Part shown: positions 44,576 through 54,094 of the stretch, piece by piece
Layout: every line of letters starts with the position of its first letter
Position numbering within the stretch: position 1 is the first letter of the stretch
NCBI GenBank assembly: GCA_905116865.2
Contig: CAJHNH020002435.1
Coordinates: 95,001-159,000, forward strand
Length of the DNA: 64,000 nucleotides
DNA from: Candidula unifasciata
Taxonomy: Eukaryota; Mollusca; Gastropoda; Stylommatophora; Geomitridae
Direction: 5' to 3'
Notes under the pieces: model-generated
What the model was told of the DNA's origin: nothing
The model's input: the letters and a program-made list of their open reading frames with translations, nothing else
The model's database searches: none
Translations under genes and position numbers: made by a program

Positions 44576-45404
44576 TAATACTTCTTTTTTTCGGGTTGCA
44601 GTTCCTCGTCTTAGAATAAGTTATTTACCCCCTTTAATGCACAATTCAACCCTAAGCCATTGGCACAATGTGGGATAGGGCACAATCGACTTCGCAGCCA
44701 TGTGTACATGCAATATAACATAAGAACGGCGAATCAGCCATACGTACCAGTGGATTAGCACCTGAGACAACAAACCACGTCCGCCAAGATGTCCTAAAAT
44801 ACAAAATACAACATATCAAGAAAAAACGTCTGGCCAAGCTAATCATCGACTGAAAATGAACTTGACATGTCGCTGAGTTAAATACAAAAGACACGGAAGT
44901 TTAAACTAGAGACAACATTGCAGATAAATAAAATCTGTTTCAAACGAACCAGAGAAGAAGAAAAGTGTGGGATTGCAGTTTTATCTAGTGCACGTGTAGT
45001 TTTTGCACTTTACATAGCTATTGTTGTAACACCTATGTAAACTCTCACTAAATATATACATGTCCTTGGAATTTCTTTGTTTTGGAGGGGTGTTCATGCT
45101 TGTATATTTTCATTAACCAAGAAACATAAGCAAATGAGCAAAACGCGTGGGGAGAGGAAAAATTATGTATCTTTTCTACCAAGCGCAAATCATTCGCACA
45201 CTTCTTTATAGTCGTGAGACTTAAACAGTTTACTTGTACCAGCAGCAATAATAATCTATCATGTCCCATGCCTGCAAGAGTACTTACTATTAAGCTTACA
45301 GGCCAGAAAGCACTGTGGTAATAGACAGAATATGTGTTACGTGACTTTCTTAATGCTCAGAATTCGAAGCTTGGAATAGCTAACCAAACCGCACATAGAA
45401 GCAG
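44576..45404. other. Unassigned sequence
   Basis: Two weak minus frames (44894-44652, 45269-45048) with no family signature. No gene seen. Confidence 0.35.
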
Positions 45405-45414
45405 ATGAGTTACA

Positions 45415-45650
45415 AGTTAAGAACCGACATCATAGCACTCAACACATTCCCACAAACGCACCGTCCTTGTCTTCAGCAGCAAGCGCAGAGTTTCAAATTT
45501 CGATGGTTCCAGCAACAGTCAGATTGTACGTCTGTCTCGCCCCTACTCTGTGTGTTGAGCGTAAGCCAGATCTCCTGGTCATATTCCATTCCCTTCAGAC
45601 CGTGATGAAATCCAGTGTTGCAAGCGACATCTGCTTGGCACGTTGTTTCT
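45415..45650 (-). pseudogene. LINE family D fragment
   Basis: gaaccgacatcatagcactc, cgtccttgtcttcagcagca, gtacgtctgtctcgccccta and ttgagcgtaagccagatctc match the copies at 24280 and 58560. Confidence 0.6.
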
Positions 45651-46388
45651 AAGAGACGAAGTGCTGCAATGACATCAATTCGATTTCTCCGTTTGGTTCC
45701 GTCACTAATACACGATTAGACCGAAGCACTTGGCTGATCGCCAGGACATTTGCACATGCGGGCACCAGTCCGACGATCACAATTTAAAAAAACGAGGACA
45801 ATGTCTGCTGCCACAAGTCTTTAGTAAACTGACATTAGTCTGAACATTGCATCACCCAAGTATGTCAACGTAAACACACAGGCAGTTGAAGCATTTGTTG
45901 GAAAAAGTTCAAGAGCTGTCTGTAAGTAACATGTTTTAAAACAACTTGTGCCAATTACGGTTTGAATTTGGTAAAGACAGCATCCAATGACCAACTATAC
46001 CTTGCAGGCATTTTTCTGTTAAGCCTTACAAAAAATGTTCATAGCCACAAAAAAATCAAATATGTTGTTGTCAAGTAGTGGTTCTCAAACTTCATAAAAC
46101 TGCGACCCTTTAATAGTTCTGCACGTTGTGGTGACCCCAACATACAATTATTTTCCTCGCTGCTTCATAAAAAGTTAGTTGCGTATCCTTTACAGGACGT
46201 TGCAGAACCAACCTTAACAGCCCCTGGCTGTTGTGTGGTTTTTCTAGGCAATTTACATCCAGTAGTTTGCCATTGCTTTCTTGATACTAATGTCGAAACC
46301 AACGCAAGGCGCGTTGCCCGCAGCTGGGATCGAACCTGACATCCCGGCATTACGAAGCGAAGCGTTCGCATCGACTTAGCCACAGAGC

Positions 46389-47634
46389 TGTCACAACTAT
46401 AGGAGGGCCCTAGGAAGGGTAGGGTTCCTATACAGGAGGTATCTTCAGTCTATAAGTGTGGCTCACTAGAAGTATGGTACTTCATTGTCTACAAGGGTAG
46501 AGAGACCGAGATATTGCTCCTGGGACAGAGGACAGGAAGATAAGGCTACCCCGCTCCGATGGGTGGTGCTAGGCAGACTAGTTATCCTGGTGGCAACTCC
46601 TCTGCCACTTTTAAAGAAAGAGCCCCCAGAGAAAGAAAGCGAAGAATGCCCCTTTCTCGCTCACTCAACTATTACTCACGCACAGCAACAAAGACAGACG
46701 AGAATAGTAGTGAATGAAGAATGATGTCGCTTTAATTTTACTGACAGCTGACTGGCTAAAAATTGACAGTGGTTTGGTGTTTGTTTTTAAACCAAATGGT
46801 TATCATCATAAGAGAAATGTCTACTGGGTCCAGTTCCTTCCCCGCACGAGTACAGCTCACCCGTGGATACTCCCAAAGGCTGGACTTGATGGGGAAACCG
46901 GAACACTTGGCTTCTGGTAGATCTTATTTCTTGTGATATCCTCTTGTAGATAATCCACCGCTGATGTTCTTAAAGTTCAGATACGACACGTGGTCGTTTA
47001 GAAAATTCGACACGTGGTCGGTTACAATTACGACTAGTAGTCGGTTATGAATACTGGGATTAAATCCCTTAAACTGTCTCTTTGTCTGTGCCGATTCTAT
47101 GGCGACATGACAATGGGTACAATTGTGTACTAATCGTTGAGTCCTTGGTGTTATGAAAAATGCCGCAGGGCCCTCAGATCGGTCAGAAATCACTACAGTA
47201 ATCCAGAACGAATTAATATAGAACTACACTCGCTAATCTGGATACTGCACTTGAAAAACTAACGATCTCACTCGACCACGTTTGGAATTGGAATGCCCGA
47301 AACATGGCGACTTCCGCTAGAATGGACGACCCACGTGACGCCAGTCATGCGCATGCGCCAAAAAGATGAAGCGCCATCTGGTACGTTCTATTTGATTGGT
47401 CGGACCGAGCACTGTGATTGGTTGCCAAACTAGTAATCCATGAGTTAAATGTAACTAGCCCTATCCGGTTTTTAGCGGAAAGTATTAGGGGAAGGCCGGT
47501 TGCTAGGCGACGCGAAAATCTCATCGAAGTTGTGTAAGCACTCGCATCCTCTAACTTCTAATATATATATAGCTTCTGCCCTAAACTATAAGGTAACTAG
47601 GGGAGCGTCAGTGGTCATTGCCAGTACTGTCACA
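46389..47634 (-). repeat. 3' LTR (relative to element)
   Basis: 1246 bp, from tgtcacaactatag to ccagtactgtcaca. Every base I compared equals the other LTR and the offset is a constant 5952 bp, so there are no indels. A G/C-rich tract (47636-47644, ggcccccc on plus) beside its inner edge is where a polypurine tract would lie. Confidence 0.93.
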
Positions 47635-50426
47635 TAGGCCCCCCGTAAAAAAAAGTTCTGGGATCCAAACTTTTTAGAGACTAAGATGACCATCTGGCGT
47701 ATCTCCTTCATCTGGGTTAGCTTGATCTTCTCCTCTTCTGGAGGGTGACGACTCAGGAAATCTGCTCCTACATTCTCTTTCCCCGGAATGTACTCTACTG
47801 TAAAAGTGTAGGGTTGGAGTAACAGTGACCATCTCATCAGCCTAGTGTTGAGCTTCTTAGATGCCGCTAGAAACATCAGAGGCTGGTGGTCACTCTGTAC
47901 TTTAAATTTCGTTCCGTACAAGAATGGCTGGAATTTCTGCACTGCCCATACTAGTGATAAACACTCTTTCTCAATGGTTGAATAATTTCTTTCAGCACCG
48001 TTGAGCTTCCGGCTGGCATATGCTATCGGAAACAACATGGATGGTTCTTCTCTACCTTCCTGGAGTAGGGTCGCTCCTATTCCTATATTACTGGCATCAG
48101 TCCTCAACGTAAAGGTTTTAGTGAGGTCCGGGAGCTGAAGAATAGGTTTGGAGGTTAGCTTTTTCTTGAGGCTAGCATAGGCTGTTTCACAGTCAGCTGA
48201 CCAACGCACCATCTCTGGGGCTCCCTTTTTTGTAGCATCTGTAAGTGGGGAGGCTATCGTGTTAAAGTCTTGTATGTACTTTTGATAGAACCCACACAGA
48301 GATACAAAGGACCGCACATCCTTCTTAGTTTTTGGTCTAGGTGCCTTGTGCAACTTATCCACGTTCTTTTGTTCAGGGCACATATATCCCTGTGATATGG
48401 TGTGTCCCAGAAATTCTAGTTGTCCAAAAGCCAGTTTACATTTAGAAGGCCTGGCTGTTAACCCCACTTCTGCAAGCCTTCCTAGCAAAGTGTCGAGAGT
48501 GTTGAGGTGTTCTTCAAAATGCTCTGACGCGATGAGGATGTCATCCATAAAATGTTGTAGCGTTGGCCGTTTTAATGGGCCTAACAGCATTCTCATCATG
48601 CGGGTAAACACACTAGGTGCATTGCTAAGGCCGAATGGTAAGACGTTGAACTCATAGTGCCCCTCAGGGGTGCTGAATGCTAAATAAGGGCGAACTTCTT
48701 CTTTAACTGGGATCTGGTAGTACCCCTTACTGAGGTCTATCTTGGAAAAGTACTTAGCTTTGCTAAGTCTAGAAAATAGTTGTCCTTGGTCAGGTAGGGG
48801 TTCAGGTTGGAATTCCGTCACCCCATTTAGTTGCCTGTAGTCAATGCAAAGCCGATGCTCCCCACTAGGTTTCCTTAGGAGCACAACACTAGCACTATAA
48901 GGTGATTCAGAAGGGGAGATAATTCCTTCTTGCAAAAGGTGAGCAATCTCAGCCTGGAGGGCTTCCTCCTTAGCATAAGGTATAGGATAACACCTCTGTC
49001 TGACCGGTTCCGTACTGGTCAGTTTCATGTCAAACTCGACCAGACTTGTGAGACCCGGTTTGTCTGTGAGCACAGCTGAGTGTGCAGTTAAGACCTCTCT
49101 TATTCTTCGTTGTTGTGAATCCAACAGGGTGGGGTTTATTTCCACATCCTGAGCTGTTTCTCGAGGTTGTAACGGGTACTCGACCCCTGCAGCCTCTCCA
49201 CATTCGACCTCCGTAGCTACTGCAAGTGTCATCAAATGCACCGGGGTAGTTTCTGTTCTTTCGAAATACTTTCGAAGCAGGTTTATGTGAAAGACTTTCA
49301 GTTTTCCTCTTTTGGAGATCTTATAATTGGTGCGGGACACCTTCTCCACAACCGAGTAGGGCCCTTGCCAACCAATCTCCAGTTTATTGCTGCCACTTGG
49401 CAAAAGTAACATGACCTTGTCTCCTGGTTCCAGGAAACGGTCCTTGGCTTTCCTATTATAAAGGGCAGCATGTTTCTTGCGGGCGGCTTTCACATTTGAC
49501 GTTGCCAGTTTCCAACCCATTTCCAACTTTCCTTTCAGTTCCTCCACATACTTGGAGGCTGTCACTACAGTCTCTTCCGCCTTCTCTTCAGTCCACGTCC
49601 TCATTAGGGCTTCCAAGGGCCCCTTAATAGGTCGTCCGAATAGAAGAGTAGCAGGTGGGATTCCCGTAGATCCATGGGGTACCTCCCTGTAGGCGAATAA
49701 AGCCGCTGGTAGGTACTCATCCCAAACCTCTGGTTTTTCCTGAGCTAACTTCCTCAGGATCGTCATTAAGGTTCCGTTAAATCTTTCCACCTGGCCGTTT
49801 GACTGTGGGTGATATGGACTAGTGTGGATATGCCGGGTTTGTAGAATCTGGAAGACTTCTCCCATCAGTTTCCCTCGGAACTGTGAGCCGTTGTCTGTCA
49901 AAATTTGATTGGGAAATCCCAATCTTGTGAAAATGGTCACGAGTGCTTCCGCTACTCGCTTTGAATCGATAGCGGGTAGGGCAATCGCCTCCCCCCACAT
50001 CGAACAGGTATCCACCAAAGTTAAAATAAAGGAATTTCTTTTCTTGGTGCGAGGGAGTGGACCGACTATGTCGACTGCCACTCTCTCAAATGGAGTGTTC
50101 ATCAATGGCATGTCACCTAAAGTTACTGGAACTGTCCAATGCCTGGGGGCTACCCTTTGGCATTCTGGACATGACTTTACATACCGCTTAATGTCCCCAT
50201 TCATCCCCGGCCAGTAATAATGGCAGGCGATACGTTGCTGTGTAGCCCCAATCCCCATATGTCCAGAGAATGGGATAGTATGTCCCATGTGCAAGATTTG
50301 CGTCCGGTAGGGGGAAGGTACAACAAGTTGACCAAACTCGTCTCCATCTTTTCCTGCCCTACGGTACAGCAAATTACTTTTGACATAAAAGTTTCCCTTA
50401 CTAGGAGGGGTTTGGGCTTTGGGCAA
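47586..50426 (-). CDS. pol: Pol: integrase, then reverse transcriptase and RNase H
   Basis: A 946-codon frame, no ATG at its first codon (TTG), +1 to the protease frame with a 26-bp overlap. Integrase: H2C2 zinc finger (H49/H56, C86, C89), catalytic D119, D178, E214 with exactly 35 residues between D178 and E214, and a GPY module at 355-357. Reverse transcriptase: I-D-L-S-K-G-Y-Y (563-570), F-G-L-S-N-A-P, and catalytic F-M-D-D (626-629). RNase H: T-D-A-S-N (D777), E-K-E-C-L (819-823), S-D-H-Q-P (D846) and A-D-F-L-S-R (D889). All key residues are present and no stop interrupts them. The integrase-first order is diagnostic of Gmr1-like elements. Confidence 0.93.
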   Translation of the reverse strand: MPKAQTPPSKGNFYVKSNLLYRRAGKDGDEFGQLVVPSPYRTQILHMGHTIPFSGHMGIGATQQRIACHYYWPGMNGDIKRYVKSCPECQRVAPRHWTVPVTLGDMPLMNTPFERVAVDIVGPLPRTKKRNSFILTLVDTCSMWGEAIALPAIDSKRVAEALVTIFTRLGFPNQILTDNGSQFRGKLMGEVFQILQTRHIHTSPYHPQSNGQVERFNGTLMTILRKLAQEKPEVWDEYLPAALFAYREVPHGSTGIPPATLLFGRPIKGPLEALMRTWTEEKAEETVVTASKYVEELKGKLEMGWKLATSNVKAARKKHAALYNRKAKDRFLEPGDKVMLLLPSGSNKLEIGWQGPYSVVEKVSRTNYKISKRGKLKVFHINLLRKYFERTETTPVHLMTLAVATEVECGEAAGVEYPLQPRETAQDVEINPTLLDSQQRRIREVLTAHSAVLTDKPGLTSLVEFDMKLTSTEPVRQRCYPIPYAKEEALQAEIAHLLQEGIISPSESPYSASVVLLRKPSGEHRLCIDYRQLNGVTEFQPEPLPDQGQLFSRLSKAKYFSKIDLSKGYYQIPVKEEVRPYLAFSTPEGHYEFNVLPFGLSNAPSVFTRMMRMLLGPLKRPTLQHFMDDILIASEHFEEHLNTLDTLLGRLAEVGLTARPSKCKLAFGQLEFLGHTISQGYMCPEQKNVDKLHKAPRPKTKKDVRSFVSLCGFYQKYIQDFNTIASPLTDATKKGAPEMVRWSADCETAYASLKKKLTSKPILQLPDLTKTFTLRTDASNIGIGATLLQEGREEPSMLFPIAYASRKLNGAERNYSTIEKECLSLVWAVQKFQPFLYGTKFKVQSDHQPLMFLAASKKLNTRLMRWSLLLQPYTFTVEYIPGKENVGADFLSRHPPEEEKIKLTQMKEIRQMVILVSKKFGSQNFFLRGAYVTVLAMTTDAPLVTL

Positions 50427-50910
50427 CTTTCCGTAGCAAGGTTGAAGAGTGTGGTCCTGTTTTTTGGACAGCCCTTATTTCACCCGGAAGGGGGTTTAAA
50501 GGTTGAACAGGCTCTAGGCTATCTTTAGCCTGAGACCTGGTCTGTACAGCCGCGAGAGCTATGGGAGTAGATGGTTCACTTAAATAAACATACCGACACC
50601 CCAGGATAAAGGGATAAATCGGATCATCTACCACAGCAGCGGATACAGTCCCAGTAACATACTTGGACTCCACTTCAACTAGAGCTATAGGCAAAGTCAT
50701 AGTGGGGGAACTCTTGGTAGCCCCACGGACTTTAATAGTGTCTCCAGTTAGCTGGCCAGGTTCTACCAGATATGATGCAATTAAACTGTCATACTGGAGG
50801 CCGGTATCATAGAGACAATCGACTCTCTGTCGGTTGACTGAGATCACTTCCACCACGGGTGGTCTCCTCGTAGTAGGGAAGAGTACACTAGGAGGCTTTT
50901 CAGCTGCCAC
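50401..50910 (-). CDS. pro: Retrotransposon aspartic protease
   Basis: The frame has the catalytic D-T-G (residues 35-37, C-L-Y-D-T-G) and the distal F-I-L-G (residues 101-104) of retropepsins, which cleave Gag and Pol. There is no ATG at its start (first codon GTG); it lies +1 to gag with an 11-bp overlap, consistent with expression by frameshift or with a base indel in this copy. Confidence 0.8.
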   Translation of the reverse strand: MAAEKPPSVLFPTTRRPPVVEVISVNRQRVDCLYDTGLQYDSLIASYLVEPGQLTGDTIKVRGATKSSPTMTLPIALVEVESKYVTGTVSAAVVDDPIYPFILGCRYVYLSEPSTPIALAAVQTRSQAKDSLEPVQPLNPLPGEIRAVQKTGPHSSTLLRKVAQSPNPS

Positions 50911-51751
50911 ACATGCCGCGTACTGAGGGGCATGTTTTTTTCGGGCATTCGGCCGTGTAGTGGGTATTAACCTTGCAATATTTGCAGTATGGATTTCTCC
51001 ACCCCGACGCTAGTTGCGGCTGGGGTTTTTGATTTTGATTATGTTGGGGTTTGGGCCCCTTTGCGGCATTTTTATAAGGTTGTACGGGTGTTTTCACCGG
51101 AGGTTTTTCAAAGGTGGGTTGGGGTTTGGGCTTAAAAGATACTTCCCCATGGGCTGCATGATAGCGTTCTGCAAGAGTAATCATGTCGTCTAAGCGTTCA
51201 GCCCCATTCTCTGTTAAGAAAGTCTGCATAGGTTTCGACATACACTCCCTCAGTTGCTCAGCCAGCACCATTTCTTCCAACCCATCGTATGAGTGATCAT
51301 GACCCCCTAAAGTCATCCATTTTGAAAGATAGCTTTGGAGTCTACTCAGCAGTTGGCTAAACGATTCACCCGCTTGCCGTTGGGCTGTTCGAAACTTATG
51401 CCTATATGCTCCGGAGGTAAGCTCATATCTTTTGAGAAGTGCCTGCTTTAAGGCCTCAAAATCATTTTCCTGACCCCGAGGTAGCTGGTTGTAAACATCA
51501 TAAGCAACTCCTTGAAGCCCCTGAGAAACCTTAAAGTTCCATTTCTCTTTTTCCAGCCCGTAGTTCTCAGCCATCTTTTGGAATTTCTCTAAGTAGGTGT
51601 CTATTTTATCTGCTTTTTCATCGAAGTGCATCAAGGGAAAGTTCAGGGCTCCCACAAGATTATTCTGAGATGAACCCTCAGGGGCTAGGTAAAGAATAGT
51701 TGGGAATCGGTGAGGAGGGTATTGGGGCCTGTTCACGAAGTCTAATTTCAT
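50900..51751 (-). CDS. gag: gag capsid and nucleocapsid
   Basis: A 283-codon frame starting at ATG 51751. Residues around 40-220 resemble retrotransposon capsid (F-D-E-K-A-D-K-I-D-T-Y-L-E-K-F, then Q-R-Q-A-G-E-S-F-S-Q-L). Near the end is a CCHC zinc knuckle, C-x2-C-x4-H-x4-C (C-K-Y-C ... H-Y-T-A-E-C, residues 256-269), which binds the element's RNA. A run of seven A (minus strand, 50935-50941) follows the knuckle, just upstream of the overlap with the protease frame. Confidence 0.85.
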   Translation of the reverse strand: MKLDFVNRPQYPPHRFPTILYLAPEGSSQNNLVGALNFPLMHFDEKADKIDTYLEKFQKMAENYGLEKEKWNFKVSQGLQGVAYDVYNQLPRGQENDFEALKQALLKRYELTSGAYRHKFRTAQRQAGESFSQLLSRLQSYLSKWMTLGGHDHSYDGLEEMVLAEQLRECMSKPMQTFLTENGAERLDDMITLAERYHAAHGEVSFKPKPQPTFEKPPVKTPVQPYKNAAKGPKPQHNQNQKPQPQLASGWRNPYCKYCKVNTHYTAECPKKTCPSVRGMCGS

Positions 51752-51980
51752 GTTGCCTTTCTTTATCTCTCTCTACCCTTTCCCTTTCTTTCTCTGCCTT
51801 TTCTTCTTCTCGAATTAAGGCTCTTTCCTTAGCCTCTGCTTCAGCCTTACCATACTCTCTTTCATCCACCCGGTATTCTCTATCTACATCTTGCATGTAC
51901 CTTTTTAACTCTTCACCCTCGTGCCCCAGCTCTATTCCTATTTCCCTTATCTCAGCCATAGTTGGTCTTTTGAAAGGCAT
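51678..51980 (-). CDS. gag: gag N-terminal segment
   Basis: A 100-codon frame with ATG at 51980: a basic/acidic helical segment (E-I-G-I-E-L-G-H-E-G-E-E-L, then a run rich in Glu, Arg and Lys including E-R-E-R-V-E-R-D-K), likely a coiled coil. It is the N-terminal part of the retrotransposon Gag. The next frame (51751) overlaps by 74 bp in the +1 register, so this copy's gag is split, or is read with a shift. Confidence 0.7.
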   Translation of the reverse strand: MPFKRPTMAEIREIGIELGHEGEELKRYMQDVDREYRVDEREYGKAEAEAKERALIREEEKAEKERERVERDKERQHEIRLREQAPIPSSPIPNYSLPSP

Positions 51981-52340
51981 GACTATAGGTAGTGGCTTCT
52001 ATCAATGACCTGAAGGGTAAGTTGTTTAGTAGGCAGAGTAGACAGAAAAACCAGATCAACGCAACAGAATCACTTAGCAGTTATGATTGACAGTTATAGT
52101 AGAACACCAAATAGTACTGTATGTATTATACACGTCACAACAGATACGTAACGTAACAACAACAGTATGTAACAAAACACCAGGTCTGGAACTGAACTAC
52201 TTAAAATTTTGAATCATTTTACACAAACATTTTAAACCATCAATTTTTAGCTCAGTCTTATTAAACAGTTGTGCAGTACCTATAAAGCTATAGACTACTA
52301 GGAAATAGTCTCTGGTAAAATCCCGGACGAGCGTACCAGT
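51981..52340 (-). other. 5' untranslated leader of the LTR element
   Basis: 360 bp between the 5' LTR and the gag ATG. AT-rich, with no open frame of note, as expected for the leader and packaging region. Confidence 0.6.
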
Positions 52341-53586
52341 TGTCACAACTATAGGAGGGCCCTAGGAAGGGTAGGGTTCCTATACAGGAGGTATCTTCAG
52401 TCTATAAGTGTGGCTCACTAGAAGTATGGTACTTCATTGTCTACAAGGGTAGAGAGACCGAGATATTGCTCCTGGGACAGAGGACAGGAAGATAAGGCTA
52501 CCCCGCTCCGATGGGTGGTGCTAGGCAGACTAGTTATCCTGGTGGCAACTCCTCTGCCACTTTTAAAGAAAGAGCCCCCAGAGAAAGAAAGCGAAGAATG
52601 CCCCTTTCTCGCTCACTCAACTATTACTCACGCACAGCAACAAAGACAGACGAGAATAGTAGTGAATGAAGAATGATGTCGCTTTAATTTTACTGACAGC
52701 TGACTGGCTAAAAATTGACAGTGGTTTGGTGTTTGTTTTTAAACCAAATGGTTATCATCATAAGAGAAATGTCTACTGGGTCCAGTTCCTTCCCCGCACG
52801 AGTACAGCTCACCCGTGGATACTCCCAAAGGCTGGACTTGATGGGGAAACCGGAACACTTGGCTTCTGGTAGATCTTATTTCTTGTGATATCCTCTTGTA
52901 GATAATCCACCGCTGATGTTCTTAAAGTTCAGATACGACACGTGGTCGTTTAGAAAATTCGACACGTGGTCGGTTACAATTACGACTAGTAGTCGGTTAT
53001 GAATACTGGGATTAAATCCCTTAAACTGTCTCTTTGTCTGTGCCGATTCTATGGCGACATGACAATGGGTACAATTGTGTACTAATCGTTGAGTCCTTGG
53101 TGTTATGAAAAATGCCGCAGGGCCCTCAGATCGGTCAGAAATCACTACAGTAATCCAGAACGAATTAATATAGAACTACACTCGCTAATCTGGATACTGC
53201 ACTTGAAAAACTAACGATCTCACTCGACCACGTTTGGAATTGGAATGCCCGAAACATGGCGACTTCCGCTAGAATGGACGACCCACGTGACGCCAGTCAT
53301 GCGCATGCGCCAAAAAGATGAAGCGCCATCTGGTACGTTCTATTTGATTGGTCGGACCGAGCACTGTGATTGGTTGCCAAACTAGTAATCCATGAGTTAA
53401 ATGTAACTAGCCCTATCCGGTTTTTAGCGGAAAGTATTAGGGGAAGGCCGGTTGCTAGGCGACGCGAAAATCTCATCGAAGTTGTGTAAGCACTCGCATC
53501 CTCTAACTTCTAATATATATATAGCTTCTGCCCTAAACTATAAGGTAACTAGGGGAGCGTCAGTGGTCATTGCCAGTACTGTCACA
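52341..53586 (-). repeat. 5' LTR (relative to element)
   Basis: Same 1246-bp sequence as the partner. On the minus strand, just inside the element, two bases separate it from TGGTACGCTCGTCCGGGA (complement at 52321-52338). It begins TGG like a tRNA primer-binding site, but I cannot name the tRNA. Confidence 0.93.
53230..53390 (-). promoter_or_regulatory. LTR promoter-like motif cluster
   Basis: In element orientation: two CCAAT boxes (complement of gattggtcgg near 53346 and gattggttgcc near 53368), then the palindrome GCGCATGCGC (near 53301, an NRF-1-type site), then gcggaagtcgccatg (ETS- and YY1-like, complement near 53254-53268). A TATA-like ctatatatatatta lies nearer the LTR start (complement near 53512). 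The same set occurs in the other LTR at 47278-47438. The motif names come from known animal promoters; function here is inferred. Confidence 0.45.
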
Positions 53587-53857
53587 AGAGCCGACTCGCT
53601 GCTTCATAACCTCGGTAAAAAATGTGGGTTTTCCTATGGTTTTAGGCGACCCATGTGAAAGCGTCGTTCAACCCCCAAAAGTGTCGCGAACCATAGGTTC
53701 AGAACCACTGTTGTAAAGTGAATGATGATGAATGGAGGGTCCTGGGAGCTGAAGATAAAATGTGGTTTGTGGAAATGGTTATATCTTGTTACCAAGGAGG
53801 AGGGTACTGTCTGCAGAATGAAATGGTTTTTTTTTTTTAGTATCATGCTTCAATTTG

Positions 53858-53983
53858 GGTCTCCATGGCCAAGCTGATAAGCGTTTGCTTGCTCACTGAA
53901 GCGAGTGGGTTTGATTCGAACTATGTTCCTAAGCTCACAAACGCTGATGTTTCAGAGATCCCTAGTGTTCGTTTCTGGAGTTA
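53858..53983 (+). repeat. tRNA-derived SINE (fifth family or tRNA relic)
   Basis: gggtctccatggccaagctg (box A tggccaagctgataagc) and box-B-like gggtttgattcgaact (53907) in tRNA spacing. The pogo-like MITE interrupts the body at 53984. I see no second clear copy in the window. Confidence 0.55.
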
Positions 53984-54092
53984 CAGTAGAACCTCGCTTA
54001 ACGAGCACCTCGCATAACGAGTATTTCACGAGTGTTTCGCCTAACGAGTATGATTCTGGAACGAATTATGCTCGTTAAGCGAGGTTCTACTG
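53984..54092. mobile_element. Pogo/Tigger-like MITE, 109 bp
   Basis: Perfect 22-bp inverted ends: cagtagaacctcgcttaacg+ag on the left and its exact complement on the right. Flanked by TA at 53982-53983 and 54093-54094. The end sequence and TA duplication match pogo/Tigger superfamily termini. Internal aacgagtatttc/aacgagtatgatt words are direct subrepeats. Confidence 0.9.
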
Positions 54093-54094
54093 TA

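Larger units (their letters stand above)
46389..53586 (-). mobile_element. Gmr1-like Ty3/gypsy LTR retrotransposon, 7198 bp
   Basis: Two 1246-bp LTRs beginning TG and ending CA bound the element, flanked by the 5-bp duplication agagc (46384-46388 and 53587-53591). The coding strand is minus: gag, protease, then one long frame with integrase before reverse transcriptase and RNase H. Ty3/gypsy elements normally have integrase last; the order seen here is that of the Gmr1 group described from cod and other animals. There is no envelope gene. The element looks structurally complete, but its coding frames change register three times. Confidence 0.93.
46171..53595 (-). repeat. SINE family 1 copy split by the LTR retrotransposon
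   Basis: 46171-46388 holds the tail, body and box B complement (gggatcgaacctg), and 53592-53595 the last bases of the head (cgac). The two parts are separated by the LTR element and its 5-bp duplication. The SINE's own target duplication, tcgctgcttcataa, is at 46157-46170 and 53596-53609 (14 bp, perfect). Confidence 0.85.
46076..53710. mobile_element. hAT-type MITE (outer shell of nested insertion)
   Basis: Left piece 46076-46170 begins tagtggttctcaaacttcat; right piece 53610-53710 ends ggttcagaaccactg, so the termini are inverted repeats. The flanking 8 bp are ttgtcaag (46068-46075) and ttgtaaag (53711-53718), one mismatch. Without the inserts the element is about 0.2 kb and has no coding capacity; its body (tgcgaccctttaatagttct, ggcgacccatgtgaaagcgt, gtgtcgcgaaccataggttc) matches the MITE end at 15737-15875. 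Confidence 0.8.

Noticed and set aside
46485..46920. Small frames inside the LTRs (79, 68 and 89 codons, present in both LTRs)
   Set aside because: They repeat exactly in both LTRs because the LTRs are identical; no domain, and LTRs are normally non-coding.
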